From positions 1-64,000 of the IMG/VR virus record IMGVR_UViG_3300020473_000021: 64,000 nt of DNA; one strand, 5' to 3'. The translations under genes and the position numbers were made by a program. Shown here piece by piece: positions 25,583 through 33,992 of the stretch (within the stretch, counting starts at the first letter, position 1; each line of letters starts with the position of its first letter). The notes under the pieces are model-generated. The model saw only the letters and a list, made by a program, of their open reading frames with translations. It made no database searches and was not told the origin of the DNA. The DNA comes from a virus.

Positions 25583-26683
25583 ATGCTCTCAAGACAACAG
25601 AAGGGCCTCGTTCGTGCGATAATTAAAACGCATAAAACTCGAGTGGAACAGATACTTAATACTGTTTCTATCGATGAACGAGATGAGGTTGCTGATCGAT
25701 TATTAGTGCATTGGGGCGCTGGACTTTATTTCAACGCTGGCGAACTAATACGATCGGGTGACCGGATGACGGCAGTCGGGATGTTTCGATTTGTACCCGA
25801 TGACTACCTAGATGTCTATGAAAATATGGACATACTCGAGCTACTTCGAGTTATAGAGGTGGTTGTTAGAATTCGCTCAGGTAATGAAGGTTTCCATACT
25901 CGCAACAAGTGTGGTACTTGTCTTACCGGTGATTGGATGCATGGTGAGTGTATGCAATGCACAACCCAATCATATCCAGGTATTATGAACGAGCGACTTA
26001 AGATCGATGTTCCGACGAATAAAGATGTTTACTTGACTGAGATCAATTACTTCTTTAAGGATGCCGACCTGTCTGAAATCTATTACGATCGAGTGGTGTC
26101 TATTTGGGGTGATGTTGCACTCCAGAAAAACATCATTTCCTTCATTGCTGATAACTGGGATAATACCATGTTACAAGTAGTGAAGCATCGTAAAGTAAAA
26201 AGCCAGTTAGCAATTCGCACTCGATTAAGTAATCGTGGTATTGACCATGGTTATTTAAACGATCACCAATTGTTAAAAGCTGTCTGGTTCTTCCGAGCGT
26301 TTGATGCTCAAGCAATGAAAAACAAGAGGAACGAAATAATGAAGTTCAACAAGACAATGAAGCGCATCAGCAAGCGACTAGCAGATGACAAGTATCTGCA
26401 AATGGCTATTGTTGACGGTGAATCTAACCCCGATGAAGGGCACTATGTCCTAGATATAGAAAAGAAAAACCGCAATGCGTTTCGATTCTTCCGTGATCAG
26501 TTCTGCGGGCAACTAGAAAAGAACATCGACCGCGTTCGTGGTCAAGGTGGTAGTATGCGCGTATGTATCGAACTGACTGGTGAAGATTCTACTGTTGGTA
26601 TTGAGTTATTCAACCCAGACGGTTCTGAAGCTGGCGAATTTATTGTGACCCAAGAGGGCACAAAACAGCCTGAATCAGCATAA
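25583..26683 (+). CDS. Zinc-ribbon-containing hypothetical protein, 366 aa
   Basis: Residues about 112-128 have CGTC, nine residues, CMQC (KCGTCLTGDWMHGECMQC), a likely zinc site. The first 250 residues are otherwise helical. The last 120, from KFNKTMKRISKRLADDKYLQ, form a separate domain ending in strands (MRVCIELTGEDSTVGIELFN). An internal ATG at 26339 lies at that domain boundary. No family recognised. It ends just before a hairpin with the TTATGCCG tail. Confidence 0.7.
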   Translation: MLSRQQKGLVRAIIKTHKTRVEQILNTVSIDERDEVADRLLVHWGAGLYFNAGELIRSGDRMTAVGMFRFVPDDYLDVYENMDILELLRVIEVVVRIRSGNEGFHTRNKCGTCLTGDWMHGECMQCTTQSYPGIMNERLKIDVPTNKDVYLTEINYFFKDADLSEIYYDRVVSIWGDVALQKNIISFIADNWDNTMLQVVKHRKVKSQLAIRTRLSNRGIDHGYLNDHQLLKAVWFFRAFDAQAMKNKRNEIMKFNKTMKRISKRLADDKYLQMAIVDGESNPDEGHYVLDIEKKNRNAFRFFRDQFCGQLEKNIDRVRGQGGSMRVCIELTGEDSTVGIELFNPDGSEAGEFIVTQEGTKQPESA

Positions 26684-26690
26684 TACATTC

Positions 26691-26724
26691 GAGGAGAGCA
26701 TTTAGCTCTCCTCTTATGCCGTCT
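26691..26724 (+). terminator. Hairpin followed by TTATGCCGTCT
   Basis: GAGGAGAGC-ATTTA-GCTCTCCTC followed by TTATGCCGTCTAC. The next gene starts 20 bases on. No T-run. Confidence 0.6.
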
Positions 26725-26744
26725 ACACTAATAGGAGAGCCTGT

Positions 26745-26975
26745 ATGGACCCACAAGAGTTTAAAAAGCTGTGTAAAGGTAAAGAGGTTACTGTTAAGGC
26801 AGATGACCTCTATGCGCTTCTCAGTTCGATTGGTGGACCGCCTCACATACTGCGTGAGCAGCTGGTTATAATGGACATGAACCGTAAATTGGATGAAGAA
26901 CATTTCATCCTTAATTTAGAGAACGCCTTGATTGAGGCTGTTACTCAGGAGAAAGATAATGGCAACAGCAGTTAA
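26745..26975 (+). CDS. Small hypothetical protein, 76 aa
   Basis: ATAGGAGAGCCTGT precedes the ATG. The 76-residue product is mostly helical (DPQEFKKLCKGKEVTVKADD at the start) with no motif. Its last 17 bases overlap the start of the zinc-ribbon gene. It is first in a three-gene overlapping set, 26745-27775. Confidence 0.65.
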   Translation: MDPQEFKKLCKGKEVTVKADDLYALLSSIGGPPHILREQLVIMDMNRKLDEEHFILNLENALIEAVTQEKDNGNSS

Positions 26976-27216
26976 GATGGAATCGTTACCTGACTATCGT
27001 CAAGAAGAAATTCAACAGATGGTGGGTACCAATACTAAACCCGTGAGGATTGCAATTTGCCAACACTGCCAATCTTGCCACATTAAAAAGGTAGTTGGTC
27101 ATTTCGGTCAAGTGGATATACTCTGTACAAACTGCAATCGGTATGGTCCGTGGAGCTGGAGAATGACTGTCCGCAATCCAAACTCAGTAAAGAAAGGTAA
27201 GCGTAAACATGGATAA
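26959..27216 (+). CDS. Small zinc-ribbon protein, 85 aa
   Basis: The ATG at 26959 follows CAGGAG inside the end of the previous gene. The core is ICQHCQSCHIKKVVGHFGQV then ILCTNCNRYGPW: two CxxC knuckles 22 residues apart, a typical zinc ribbon. The C-terminus is very basic (NPNSVKKGKRKHG). Small zinc-ribbon proteins in phages often bind nucleic acid or act as transcription accessory factors; the exact role is unknown. Its end overlaps the next gene by eight bases. Confidence 0.72.
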   Translation: MATAVKMESLPDYRQEEIQQMVGTNTKPVRIAICQHCQSCHIKKVVGHFGQVDILCTNCNRYGPWSWRMTVRNPNSVKKGKRKHG

Positions 27217-27775
27217 CAAGAAAGAATTTGAAGAGTTAGTTAATGACCTAGTAGATCCGGTGGATTCAAAGGTTGTTATGAAAGCGGTGGAAGACCATCC
27301 TAAATTGATTGCAACGTTAACTCGATTGATTAAGTCGGCAGCTAATCACGCGCAAGATGCGCAAGTCGATATGGCTAAGACAATATCGGAAGATATCGAG
27401 CGCATACGTCAAACCATCGAAAATGGTGGGTGGAATTACACCACAGTTTTAGATGAACAAGACACTGTTCGCTTTTGTTATACCACAGGACTTATGGACC
27501 TCGCTGGCATTGAAGTGATGGTTACTCCGGATGTAAAAATGGAAGAAGATGTATTCCGTGAACGGGTGGATGCAGTCACTCACCTCATGGGCATTAGCCA
27601 TGGTCTATATGTGGAGCAAGAAAACATCCCAGCTATTCAGAAGGCTGCTGGTGACTTTGAAGTGGATACCACTACCGTACTACAGTTAGTAGAAGACGGT
27701 TGTGCACATATCGTAAACTTCTATCCGGCTGATAAAACGAATACCGCACCGGGTTATCGCATCGCCTTAAAATAG
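27209..27775 (+). CDS. Hypothetical protein, 188 aa
   Basis: AAGGTAAG precedes the ATG within the end of the zinc-ribbon gene. The product is helical in the first 75 residues (FEELVNDLVDPVDSKVVMKA) and alpha/beta after that, with a patch LAGIEVMVTPDVKMEEDVF. No catalytic motif seen. It ends the overlapping set and is followed by a promoter-like element. Function unknown. Confidence 0.7.
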   Translation: MDNKKEFEELVNDLVDPVDSKVVMKAVEDHPKLIATLTRLIKSAANHAQDAQVDMAKTISEDIERIRQTIENGGWNYTTVLDEQDTVRFCYTTGLMDLAGIEVMVTPDVKMEEDVFRERVDAVTHLMGISHGLYVEQENIPAIQKAAGDFEVDTTTVLQLVEDGCAHIVNFYPADKTNTAPGYRIALK

Positions 27776-27789
27776 TCGATTTAACTAGA

Positions 27790-27815
27790 TTTAAGGTATA
27801 TATCGTAGACATGAG
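27790..27815 (+). promoter_or_regulatory. Promoter-like element P5
   Basis: TTTAAGGTATATATC, GTAGAC, ATGAG, preceded by CGATTTAAC as in P6. A perfect 5' stem-loop follows: AGGAGTAG (27820-27827) with CTACTCCT (27836-27843). Confidence 0.6.
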
Positions 27816-27871
27816 ATTCAGGAGTAGCATGTTGACTACTCCTATATAACTTATTACTCAGGAGAACTATC

Positions 27872-28270
27872 ATGTCTAAAGTATTAAACTCTTTTCTAGT
27901 AGCATATGAACGCATTGATCACGAGATTGACTCTGATTTAGTTAAAGCTAGTGCAAACGGTACCGGTTACTTAGACGGTCTCGTAACACTCGATAAACCA
28001 GATGATGTTGATGTCAGTAGATTCACCGATTCCCACGGTCGTCGTGGTATCGTTTATTATACTCCAACTGGTAACGTTGTTGTGTTTGAACGTTATGTTC
28101 GCAATTCAGAAAGCGATGTAATACCTTTTGTATCTAACGGTCCACGTTGGTGGAAGATGCTATCTTCAGGAGCGATTGATATCGATCTGATGGACACACT
28201 ATCAAACAACATCAACTATCCCAATAACGTTGCTAAGGCGTTCATTAGCGACCTTAATAAATATCAATAA
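27872..28270 (+). CDS. Hypothetical protein, 132 aa
   Basis: TCAGGAGAACTATC precedes the ATG. The product begins MSKVLNSFLVAYERIDHEID and carries several strands (RRGIVYYTPTGNVVVFERYV). No motif recognised. It has its own promoter-like element and a hairpin right after the stop, so it is likely expressed alone and strongly. Function unknown. Confidence 0.7.
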   Translation: MSKVLNSFLVAYERIDHEIDSDLVKASANGTGYLDGLVTLDKPDDVDVSRFTDSHGRRGIVYYTPTGNVVVFERYVRNSESDVIPFVSNGPRWWKMLSSGAIDIDLMDTLSNNINYPNNVAKAFISDLNKYQ

Positions 28271-28272
28271 TC

Positions 28273-28305
28273 GGAGTGGGATATCCCACTCCCTATTTCC
28301 GTTTT
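28273..28305 (+). terminator. Hairpin followed by CTATTTCCGTTTT
   Basis: GGAGTGGG-ATAT-CCCACTCC, then CTATTTCCGTTTTAAAA. It precedes the lipoprotein gene by 25 bases. Confidence 0.6.
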
Positions 28306-28329
28306 AAAAATTAAAAAGGACATTATGCC

Positions 28330-29862
28330 ATGAAAAATATTAAATCTATTTTAGCTCTCAGTATCATGTTATCTTTAACGGCCTGTGGTGGCGGCGGAAG
28401 TTCATCACCTGAACCATCTGACCCCATCCCACCAACAGGTGGTGGTAACGACGGCGGTGATGATGGTGGTAACGATGACAACGGTGACGGTAATGGTGAT
28501 ACCACAGCATTTACCATTAGTGGTAAAGTCATTGATGGTTATGTAAGTGGTGCCACTGTATTCGTTGATATCAATGGTAATGGTCAACTGGATGACGGTG
28601 AACCTAATGGTGAATCGACTGATGCTGGCGATTATACGTTAGAAATCTCTGAAGCTAATGAGAATGTCGAGGAGTGCATCACCTTTGCACCTATCGTCGT
28701 TGACGTGCCCGTTGGAGCTATCGATGAGGACTTAGGCGAGGTGGAAGAGGCTTACACCATGACGCTTCCACCGATTAACGAAGATGCGTTCGACAGTGCC
28801 AATATCACGCCACTAACGTCAGTTCTTTGGGAAACATTCCAAAATGACTTTGCGTTAGAAGATGGCAATTTAGATCCAGTAGTTGCTTGTGAGCAATTGC
28901 TTGAAAATCACGAGTTGATCTCGCAATTCAAAGATCGTTTAGATTTCACCATTGGTAAGATTGTAGAAAACTACAATATCTCTGAAGATGAAATTTACAG
29001 CGACTTTGTAGCATCAGGCAATACGGCGTCTTATGATCTTGCCCAACAAATCGTGGTGGGTCTTAAGAAGTCGTTGGCTGAATCTAACGCCATCAAAGAA
29101 CAAAGCCCAAATGCTGTACCGCTAATTAGCTATTTAAAAGACAGCGGTGAGTGGGTGCGTGAAGAGTATATCTACACACCTGCTAGCGATGTAAGTAGTG
29201 AAGGCTGGTCTGATAATGCTCGTGTTAGTGCGAAAACCGAAACGGTAAGTAGTGACTTCGAGCAACGTTTTGATACGATCTATACCTACAACCGTCGTTC
29301 TTCTTTCCGTGAGATGAATGGGGGTGAAGTAGAGGTAGCGTATTTCAACGAGACCTGTAATACAGCTGACATCTTTGAATATACTGAAGATCCTACCAAT
29401 GGTCAAGCAACTAAAATCAGCGTAACCAACAATGATGACAGTTGCATCGACTATCGTTATAAGTCTATCGAAGTAGCTGAGTATAACAACCTCGATCAGC
29501 AGCTTGGTACAATCTACAGATACTCAATTGCATACAGCGATGCCGCTGGTGGCTACACTATGTTTGATTACATGGAAGACTTCCACGGGTCTAAAGAATC
29601 GCTTAATGTTGATTCTATCTTAAACGATGCGACCTCGTATGAGTTCTCTATGTCTGAAGACTATGATGTGGAACAACTGATGGAAAACTTCACTATTGTA
29701 GAAACCCGCGTTCGTGAGATGGATGGTGAGAACCTCGTCGATACCTCACGCGTTATCAATAGTGGTGGTGCTTCTTGGAAGCGTAAAACAACATTCCCTG
29801 ATGGTACTAGCGAAACGCAATGTAAAGATTCGCGTGATGCCGCATGGGGTGCTTGTGAATAA
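28330..29862 (+). CDS. Bacterial-type surface lipoprotein, 510 aa
   Basis: The N-terminus KNIKSILALSIMLSLTACGG is a lipoprotein signal with lipobox LTAC. It is followed by the GGGGSSS spacer and a Gly/Asp/Asn-rich linker (about residues 25-60) common in outer-membrane lipoproteins of marine gammaproteobacteria. Residues 63-110 (FTISGKVIDGYVSGATVFVD, then GNGQLDDGEPNGESTDAGDY) form a beta-sandwich repeat of the SdrD/carboxypeptidase-regulatory type with an Asp-rich loop that may bind calcium. The remainder is acidic and unassigned. It is much longer than known phage exclusion lipoproteins. Likely role: change to the infected cell surface, for example blocking superinfection; this is inference. 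Confidence 0.75.
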   Translation: MKNIKSILALSIMLSLTACGGGGSSSPEPSDPIPPTGGGNDGGDDGGNDDNGDGNGDTTAFTISGKVIDGYVSGATVFVDINGNGQLDDGEPNGESTDAGDYTLEISEANENVEECITFAPIVVDVPVGAIDEDLGEVEEAYTMTLPPINEDAFDSANITPLTSVLWETFQNDFALEDGNLDPVVACEQLLENHELISQFKDRLDFTIGKIVENYNISEDEIYSDFVASGNTASYDLAQQIVVGLKKSLAESNAIKEQSPNAVPLISYLKDSGEWVREEYIYTPASDVSSEGWSDNARVSAKTETVSSDFEQRFDTIYTYNRRSSFREMNGGEVEVAYFNETCNTADIFEYTEDPTNGQATKISVTNNDDSCIDYRYKSIEVAEYNNLDQQLGTIYRYSIAYSDAAGGYTMFDYMEDFHGSKESLNVDSILNDATSYEFSMSEDYDVEQLMENFTIVETRVREMDGENLVDTSRVINSGGASWKRKTTFPDGTSETQCKDSRDAAWGACE

Positions 29863-29872
29863 CCTTAACATC

Positions 29873-29908
29873 TAGAGGTAGGTAACCCCTACCTCTATTA
29901 TTCCGATT
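29873..29908 (+). terminator. Hairpin followed by TTATTCCGATTT
   Basis: TAGAGGTAGG-TAACC-CCTACCTCTA then TTATTCCGATTTGGAGG. The ribosome site of the next gene is only a few bases beyond. Confidence 0.6.
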
Positions 29909-29919
29909 TGGAGGTAGGG

Positions 29920-30405
29920 ATGTTCCCTCAAGATAAAAACTCAACACTGACAACAAAGGAAGTCGATGACTTCTGTCGGTCGTTAGAGGAGTACGACAGT
30001 TTACTCTATCGTTCTCACCGAAAGATTCGTAAGGAATGGCAGGAGTTTTCTTACAACAAATTATTGTCGATGAATTCTGCTGCTGTAGAAACATTGGACA
30101 TTCCAGTAACTTACATCACACCGCCCTTTGCGGTATTGCATTTCAAGTGCTGGTTAAGAGCGTTAACGCTCGATCACAATCACCAAACTCACGGTAAGTG
30201 GGATAACTACATGAACGATGTGCGTAAGTATGATTTATTTAAGCCCAGCAAAAGTGTAGACCTTTCTATCCTAGAGAAGTACTTTCTAGAGTTTGATGAA
30301 AAAGCGGTGACGTCTTTCCCGGACTTCATTAGTTATTTAAACAGCAACGTATTATCCATTGATCCGACTAAAGTTGCTGACGATTTAAAACAACAATTTG
30401 CATAA
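29920..30405 (+). CDS. Hypothetical protein, 161 aa
   Basis: The ATG at 29920 is set by GGAGGTAGGG immediately upstream; a TTG at 29908 lies in the punctuation element and is unlikely. The product is mostly helical (VDDFCRSLEEYDSLLYRSHR) with no known motif. It is closely followed by a membrane protein gene. Function unknown. Confidence 0.68.
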   Translation: MFPQDKNSTLTTKEVDDFCRSLEEYDSLLYRSHRKIRKEWQEFSYNKLLSMNSAAVETLDIPVTYITPPFAVLHFKCWLRALTLDHNHQTHGKWDNYMNDVRKYDLFKPSKSVDLSILEKYFLEFDEKAVTSFPDFISYLNSNVLSIDPTKVADDLKQQFA

Positions 30406-30418
30406 CGCAAAGGAGCGT

Positions 30419-31030
30419 ATGATGAATAACACATTTTATCAGATCGATTGGGGTGTAGCACTTACCTATGCTTTTGTAGTATCGTTAGGTGCAACAATCA
30501 TACTTGGTGGTCTGTCTTCTTTTCTAGACTACATGGCTGAAAAGCGTGAGCATGGAATCAGTAAACGCATGCGATACCTATCCAACCTATCTAATCTCAC
30601 CCATGAGGAGAAGGTAGAAATCATCGGTAGTTTTAACTACGCCGATAAAGTTGATGGTGTTTCACTACACAAGGTACTGATCAGCTTCACCAATCGAAGT
30701 GGTGTCGCCTACGATAATGTCGAGTGTGGCTACCTATTCACTAATGATCACGAGAATGAACTCTTTGATCGTCCGTTTAATGAATACCTTATCCGCACGT
30801 TATTGCGTAGTCGCTACAACGTAGAAGAGGTTCAGTTTTCATTAGCCAAACTGACAGATTCTGAGTTCAATCAAATCCGTAGAGATGTACAGATGGTTAG
30901 ATCTGAAAAAGTACGTGAGTCTCAGATTACTGACCTGCGCAGTAAAGCGGATAAATCTATCGTGACACCGCAGTTAACCGTCTTGTCTGAACTTAAACAA
31001 AACAATTTAAAACCTATATCACAAGTGTGA
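30419..31030 (+). CDS. Membrane-anchored hypothetical protein, 203 aa
   Basis: AAAGGAG precedes two adjacent ATGs (30419 and 30422); the second has the better spacing. Residues 12-35 (GVALTYAFVVSLGATIILGGL) are one N-terminal membrane span, followed by a basic helix and a soluble domain of about 150 residues (VLISFTNRSGVAYDNVECGY). No family recognised. It follows the lipoprotein and a soluble unknown on the same strand; all three may act at the envelope, by position only. Confidence 0.68.
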   Translation: MMNNTFYQIDWGVALTYAFVVSLGATIILGGLSSFLDYMAEKREHGISKRMRYLSNLSNLTHEEKVEIIGSFNYADKVDGVSLHKVLISFTNRSGVAYDNVECGYLFTNDHENELFDRPFNEYLIRTLLRSRYNVEEVQFSLAKLTDSEFNQIRRDVQMVRSEKVRESQITDLRSKADKSIVTPQLTVLSELKQNNLKPISQV

Positions 31031-31069
31031 TACGCTATAGCGATTGAATTGATTTAAGGGGAATTAACT

Positions 31070-31720
31070 ATGGCGGTAACTGTGCGAGATCGAAATTTCA
31101 TGAAACCATACTTGAGGAGTAGTGACATGGCAAATAAGAATCGCGGCAACCGTAAAGGTCGTCAAGCAAACAAACAGACTATCCCTGACGACATTCGTCG
31201 TGGTACTAGCTATCAGACGCGAAACCCATCGAAGGATGAGGATGTTTCTGAGGCAAGTGTTGCAGATATTCGTCAGAGTCAAACTGAAGTCGTTGTGGAT
31301 GATCCACCCCAGATGACTAAGGTCGATGATGACCAAGCATCAAACGACGAAGCTGTTTCAAATCAAACAAATGATGAAGGAGATACTAACGTGTCTGAAG
31401 AAAATAAAACCCCAGAAGCAAACCAGGCATCACTCGTTCTTTTCCGCACTAAGCAAAATGGAGACCGGGTACAGCGTGCAGAAGTAACCGTACCTGTAGA
31501 AGTGGGTAGTCACCCATTGATTCGAATGCCTACTACCGATAAAGAAAACGATAGCGCTACATTGTCGTGTGGTGTTCGTTTCGTTATCACTGAAGAAGAT
31601 ATGGATAGCGGTGACGCTATCACGTCTGCAATTGAACGCTTTAATCGTAAGTACCGCAATAATCCTGTCGTGGGTAGATACCACGTTGAGATTAATGTTG
31701 ATGCTGATAAAGCAGCGTAG
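31070..31720 (+). CDS. Hypothetical protein with disordered N-terminal half, 216 aa
   Basis: ATG 31070 is preceded by AAGGGG; an in-frame ATG at 31127 has GAGGAG. Residues 1-107 are low-complexity, charged and rich in Asp, Asn, Gln and Lys (disordered). Residues 118-216 look folded (SLVLFRTKQNGDRVQRAEVT, ATLSCGVRFVITEEDM). A GTG at 31391, preceded by AAGGAG at eight bases, could start translation of the folded half on its own. Function unknown. Confidence 0.65.
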   Translation: MAVTVRDRNFMKPYLRSSDMANKNRGNRKGRQANKQTIPDDIRRGTSYQTRNPSKDEDVSEASVADIRQSQTEVVVDDPPQMTKVDDDQASNDEAVSNQTNDEGDTNVSEENKTPEANQASLVLFRTKQNGDRVQRAEVTVPVEVGSHPLIRMPTTDKENDSATLSCGVRFVITEEDMDSGDAITSAIERFNRKYRNNPVVGRYHVEINVDADKAA

Positions 31721-31730
31721 ACGACATAAA

Positions 31731-31780
31731 GGATGGTGGGTCTAACCCACCATCCTAGTCTTCTTATTTTTTTATTTTTT
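31731..31780 (+). terminator. Intrinsic terminator
   Basis: GGATGGTGGG-TCTAA-CCCACCATCC, then TCTTATTTTTTTATTTTTTG. It ends the plus-strand run and overlaps the end of the converging minus-strand gene. Confidence 0.9.
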
Positions 31781-32890
31781 GAGTGACTTATCAACCCATA
31801 TCAAAGAAGATAGACATGCACGATAAGCATTCTTATCCAAATCGATAACTAACTTCACTACATCCCGACAGATATCGCGTTTAGTAATGGATCTTACTCG
31901 GTTGATCATGGTGTCGCTGATCTCTTTACTCATGCCCGATTGGTAGAAAACTTTATAAAGACGATCAATAGATTCCTTATATCGCTTCACCGACTTATTC
32001 ATCTCATTACGAGTATCGGTATAACGACGATCTTCCCTTAAGCTTTCTATTACTGTATCACATAACGCAATGGCTTGTCGATATGTAAGGGCATCGAGCT
32101 CTTGAGTCTTAACGCCGCCAATACTCTCCAGTCGAATACTTGACAGAAACTTACCTGCGTCATCGTACTCTTTATCCGCCAAGATAAGGCGAGAACCTAA
32201 AATAGGCTCATCGATAGGAAGACCAGCGATCATATCACTTCTCTCTTCATAGCCTAAGCGATCTATATAAACTTCAAACAATTCATCTAACTTGTCGCTA
32301 TCACCTACCCAATGGACATCTCTTTCAGCACGCTCAGAAATATCTTCTAGTGCATCGATGTATCCATTCGTTGCGCCAGCTAATGTATTCGCCGAATTGT
32401 TCTGTTGGAATATACCTGAAGATATATCAAGCACACCCATAGGTCGCTTACCGTCCATCAGAAGTACAGAATGTAGACCAATACTTACACGTCCCGTATT
32501 CCAGTCGCTTGATTGTTCTTTGTTTCGTATAGTTTTCTTAATGTCGACGGCTTTATCGTGTAGCTTCTTTCTAGACGAGAACAGTTTATTGACAAGATCT
32601 TTTGTCTTATCAATAATAGCTTCTATGGCACGCATAACGGCTGCTATGATGCGATGTACGGGTGAGCCCTTTTGAAAAATACCCGCTTCTAATGATAAGT
32701 CTTGCGTAACTAATTTAAGATTTTCTATCGCACTTTCCATGGTAAGGTCACCCGATTCTACTTGAGACTCAAGTGAAGCCGTATAGTGCAATGTACTCTC
32801 TAGGTGATCTAGAGAAACAAGACTCTTATCGATATCTTGATGAAGTTGCTCCATGCTTATCGCATCTTGCAGAATGTTTGCTTCTATCAT
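31772..32890 (-). CDS. Inner-head (inner-body-like) protein with cleaved propeptide, 372 aa
   Basis: The first 68 residues are helical and acidic with repeated cleavage-like motifs: SME 12-14, SLE 39-41, TME 50-52 and SLE 66-68. After that the character changes to basic and helical (RIIAAVMRAIEAIIDKTKDLVNKLF). PhiKZ-like phages fill their heads with inner-body proteins made as precursors and cut after S-x-E by the head protease, so this layout is a strong hint of that class. The mature chain would be about 304 residues. GGAAGG precedes the ATG. It sits with a small membrane protein in a minus-strand pair. Confidence 0.6.
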   Translation of the reverse strand: MIEANILQDAISMEQLHQDIDKSLVSLDHLESTLHYTASLESQVESGDLTMESAIENLKLVTQDLSLEAGIFQKGSPVHRIIAAVMRAIEAIIDKTKDLVNKLFSSRKKLHDKAVDIKKTIRNKEQSSDWNTGRVSIGLHSVLLMDGKRPMGVLDISSGIFQQNNSANTLAGATNGYIDALEDISERAERDVHWVGDSDKLDELFEVYIDRLGYEERSDMIAGLPIDEPILGSRLILADKEYDDAGKFLSSIRLESIGGVKTQELDALTYRQAIALCDTVIESLREDRRYTDTRNEMNKSVKRYKESIDRLYKVFYQSGMSKEISDTMINRVRSITKRDICRDVVKLVIDLDKNAYRACLSSLIWVDKSLKK

Positions 32891-32895
32891 TTTTA

Positions 32896-33276
32896 TTACC
32901 TTCCACTCATTCCTCTAGATGAAAATGCTTCAATGGCATTGTTCCCATAATAAGCTACGATCAATGTCGCTGAAATGGCATAACACCATCCTACAACAAT
33001 ACCCAACGCTTTGATGACTTCAGTATCGTAAATACCAATAGCAATCCATATCACTGTCTGTATGGCAGTCCACCATAACCCAATGTAAAAACCACGACGT
33101 CTATGATTCCACCAACGTTCTGGATTAGGATGTGTATTAGATCCATTAGAACTTGAGCGCCTTGACGTACTCATGCTCATATTGCGAGATGATGATCGCC
33201 TTGATGTATTTTGTATTGTACTTGACCTTGTATTTGTTTTGGTCTCAGTACTACTTCCCCGGCTTGAACTATACAT
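32896..33276 (-). CDS. Ser/Arg-rich two-span membrane protein, 126 aa
   Basis: Residues 1-50 are a run of Ser, Arg, Thr and Asn (SSSRNMSMSTSRRSSSNGSN), predicted disordered and very basic. After WWNHRRRGFYIG come two membrane spans (LWWTAIQTVIWIAIGIY and ALGIVVGWCYAISATLIVAY) and a short tail YYGNNAIEAFSSRG. Two short spans and a small size would also suit a holin; the window has endolysin and spanins but no other holin candidate. Position next to an inner-head gene does not favour lysis. Stop and next start are five bases apart, so the pair is co-expressed. Confidence 0.55.
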   Translation of the reverse strand: MYSSSRGSSTETKTNTRSSTIQNTSRRSSSRNMSMSTSRRSSSNGSNTHPNPERWWNHRRRGFYIGLWWTAIQTVIWIAIGIYDTEVIKALGIVVGWCYAISATLIVAYYGNNAIEAFSSRGMSGR

Positions 33277-33374
33277 AATGTATTCCTCTATTCGCTATAC
33301 GATTCTACCAGCTCGAGATAATTTCAAACCTATATTACCTATTGGAGTATCCTCACGTGAAAAGAGACTCTATT

Positions 33375-33992
33375 ATGATAAACGAATTAAAAATGACAGC
33401 ATACACGAAGTTGCAACTTTTTCATTTGCTAGTCGATAAAGATGAAGAACTACTCCTCGCGATGGGTTGTTCTAGTATACCTAGAAATACGATAGCTGTA
33501 TTCATCAATGATCTACGATGGTGTATCAGTCGTATGAACCCTGCTAAGTTAGTTAATGTATCTGACATTCCAGCCTATGGATTCAAATACAAATTAGCAA
33601 AGCATCGCCGACAACGAATCATCGTCATCGACGTTAATGATCGCCAGTTTATTATTACCTTACGTTGGACGCAACATGGTAAGAATACTCGCGATTCATA
33701 TCTGTCGGATTTGTCAGTTGGCATCGTAGAATACCTCGGTGGACAACTATGGACACCGGTTGATGTTAAGTTTTTACACGCTAAAGTAAATCGTTTGCGG
33801 GATGATCACAGTGTCTTTTTCAGGATCATGAATAAGGCAACTGAAGATCTTGCTAACGCACCTAGTATGGGTATCAACAAAACTCATTATGGTCAAACCC
33901 TGATTGACTGGCTGTACAAATTGGGGGAAGGCCAAGCACCACACATTGACACACACAAAGAAGAGAAGGAGTTCCTACATGGGACACGTTAA
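33375..33992 (+). CDS. Hypothetical protein, 205 aa
   Basis: I choose ATG 33375 after AAGAGA; a TTG at 33342 is less likely. The gene is divergent from the membrane protein across about 100 bases. The product is basic and mixed alpha/beta (RRQRIIVIDVNDRQFIITLR), with no known motif. Its last 14 bases overlap the next gene. It starts a long plus-strand run, 33375-45357. Confidence 0.65.
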   Translation: MINELKMTAYTKLQLFHLLVDKDEELLLAMGCSSIPRNTIAVFINDLRWCISRMNPAKLVNVSDIPAYGFKYKLAKHRRQRIIVIDVNDRQFIITLRWTQHGKNTRDSYLSDLSVGIVEYLGGQLWTPVDVKFLHAKVNRLRDDHSVFFRIMNKATEDLANAPSMGINKTHYGQTLIDWLYKLGEGQAPHIDTHKEEKEFLHGTR

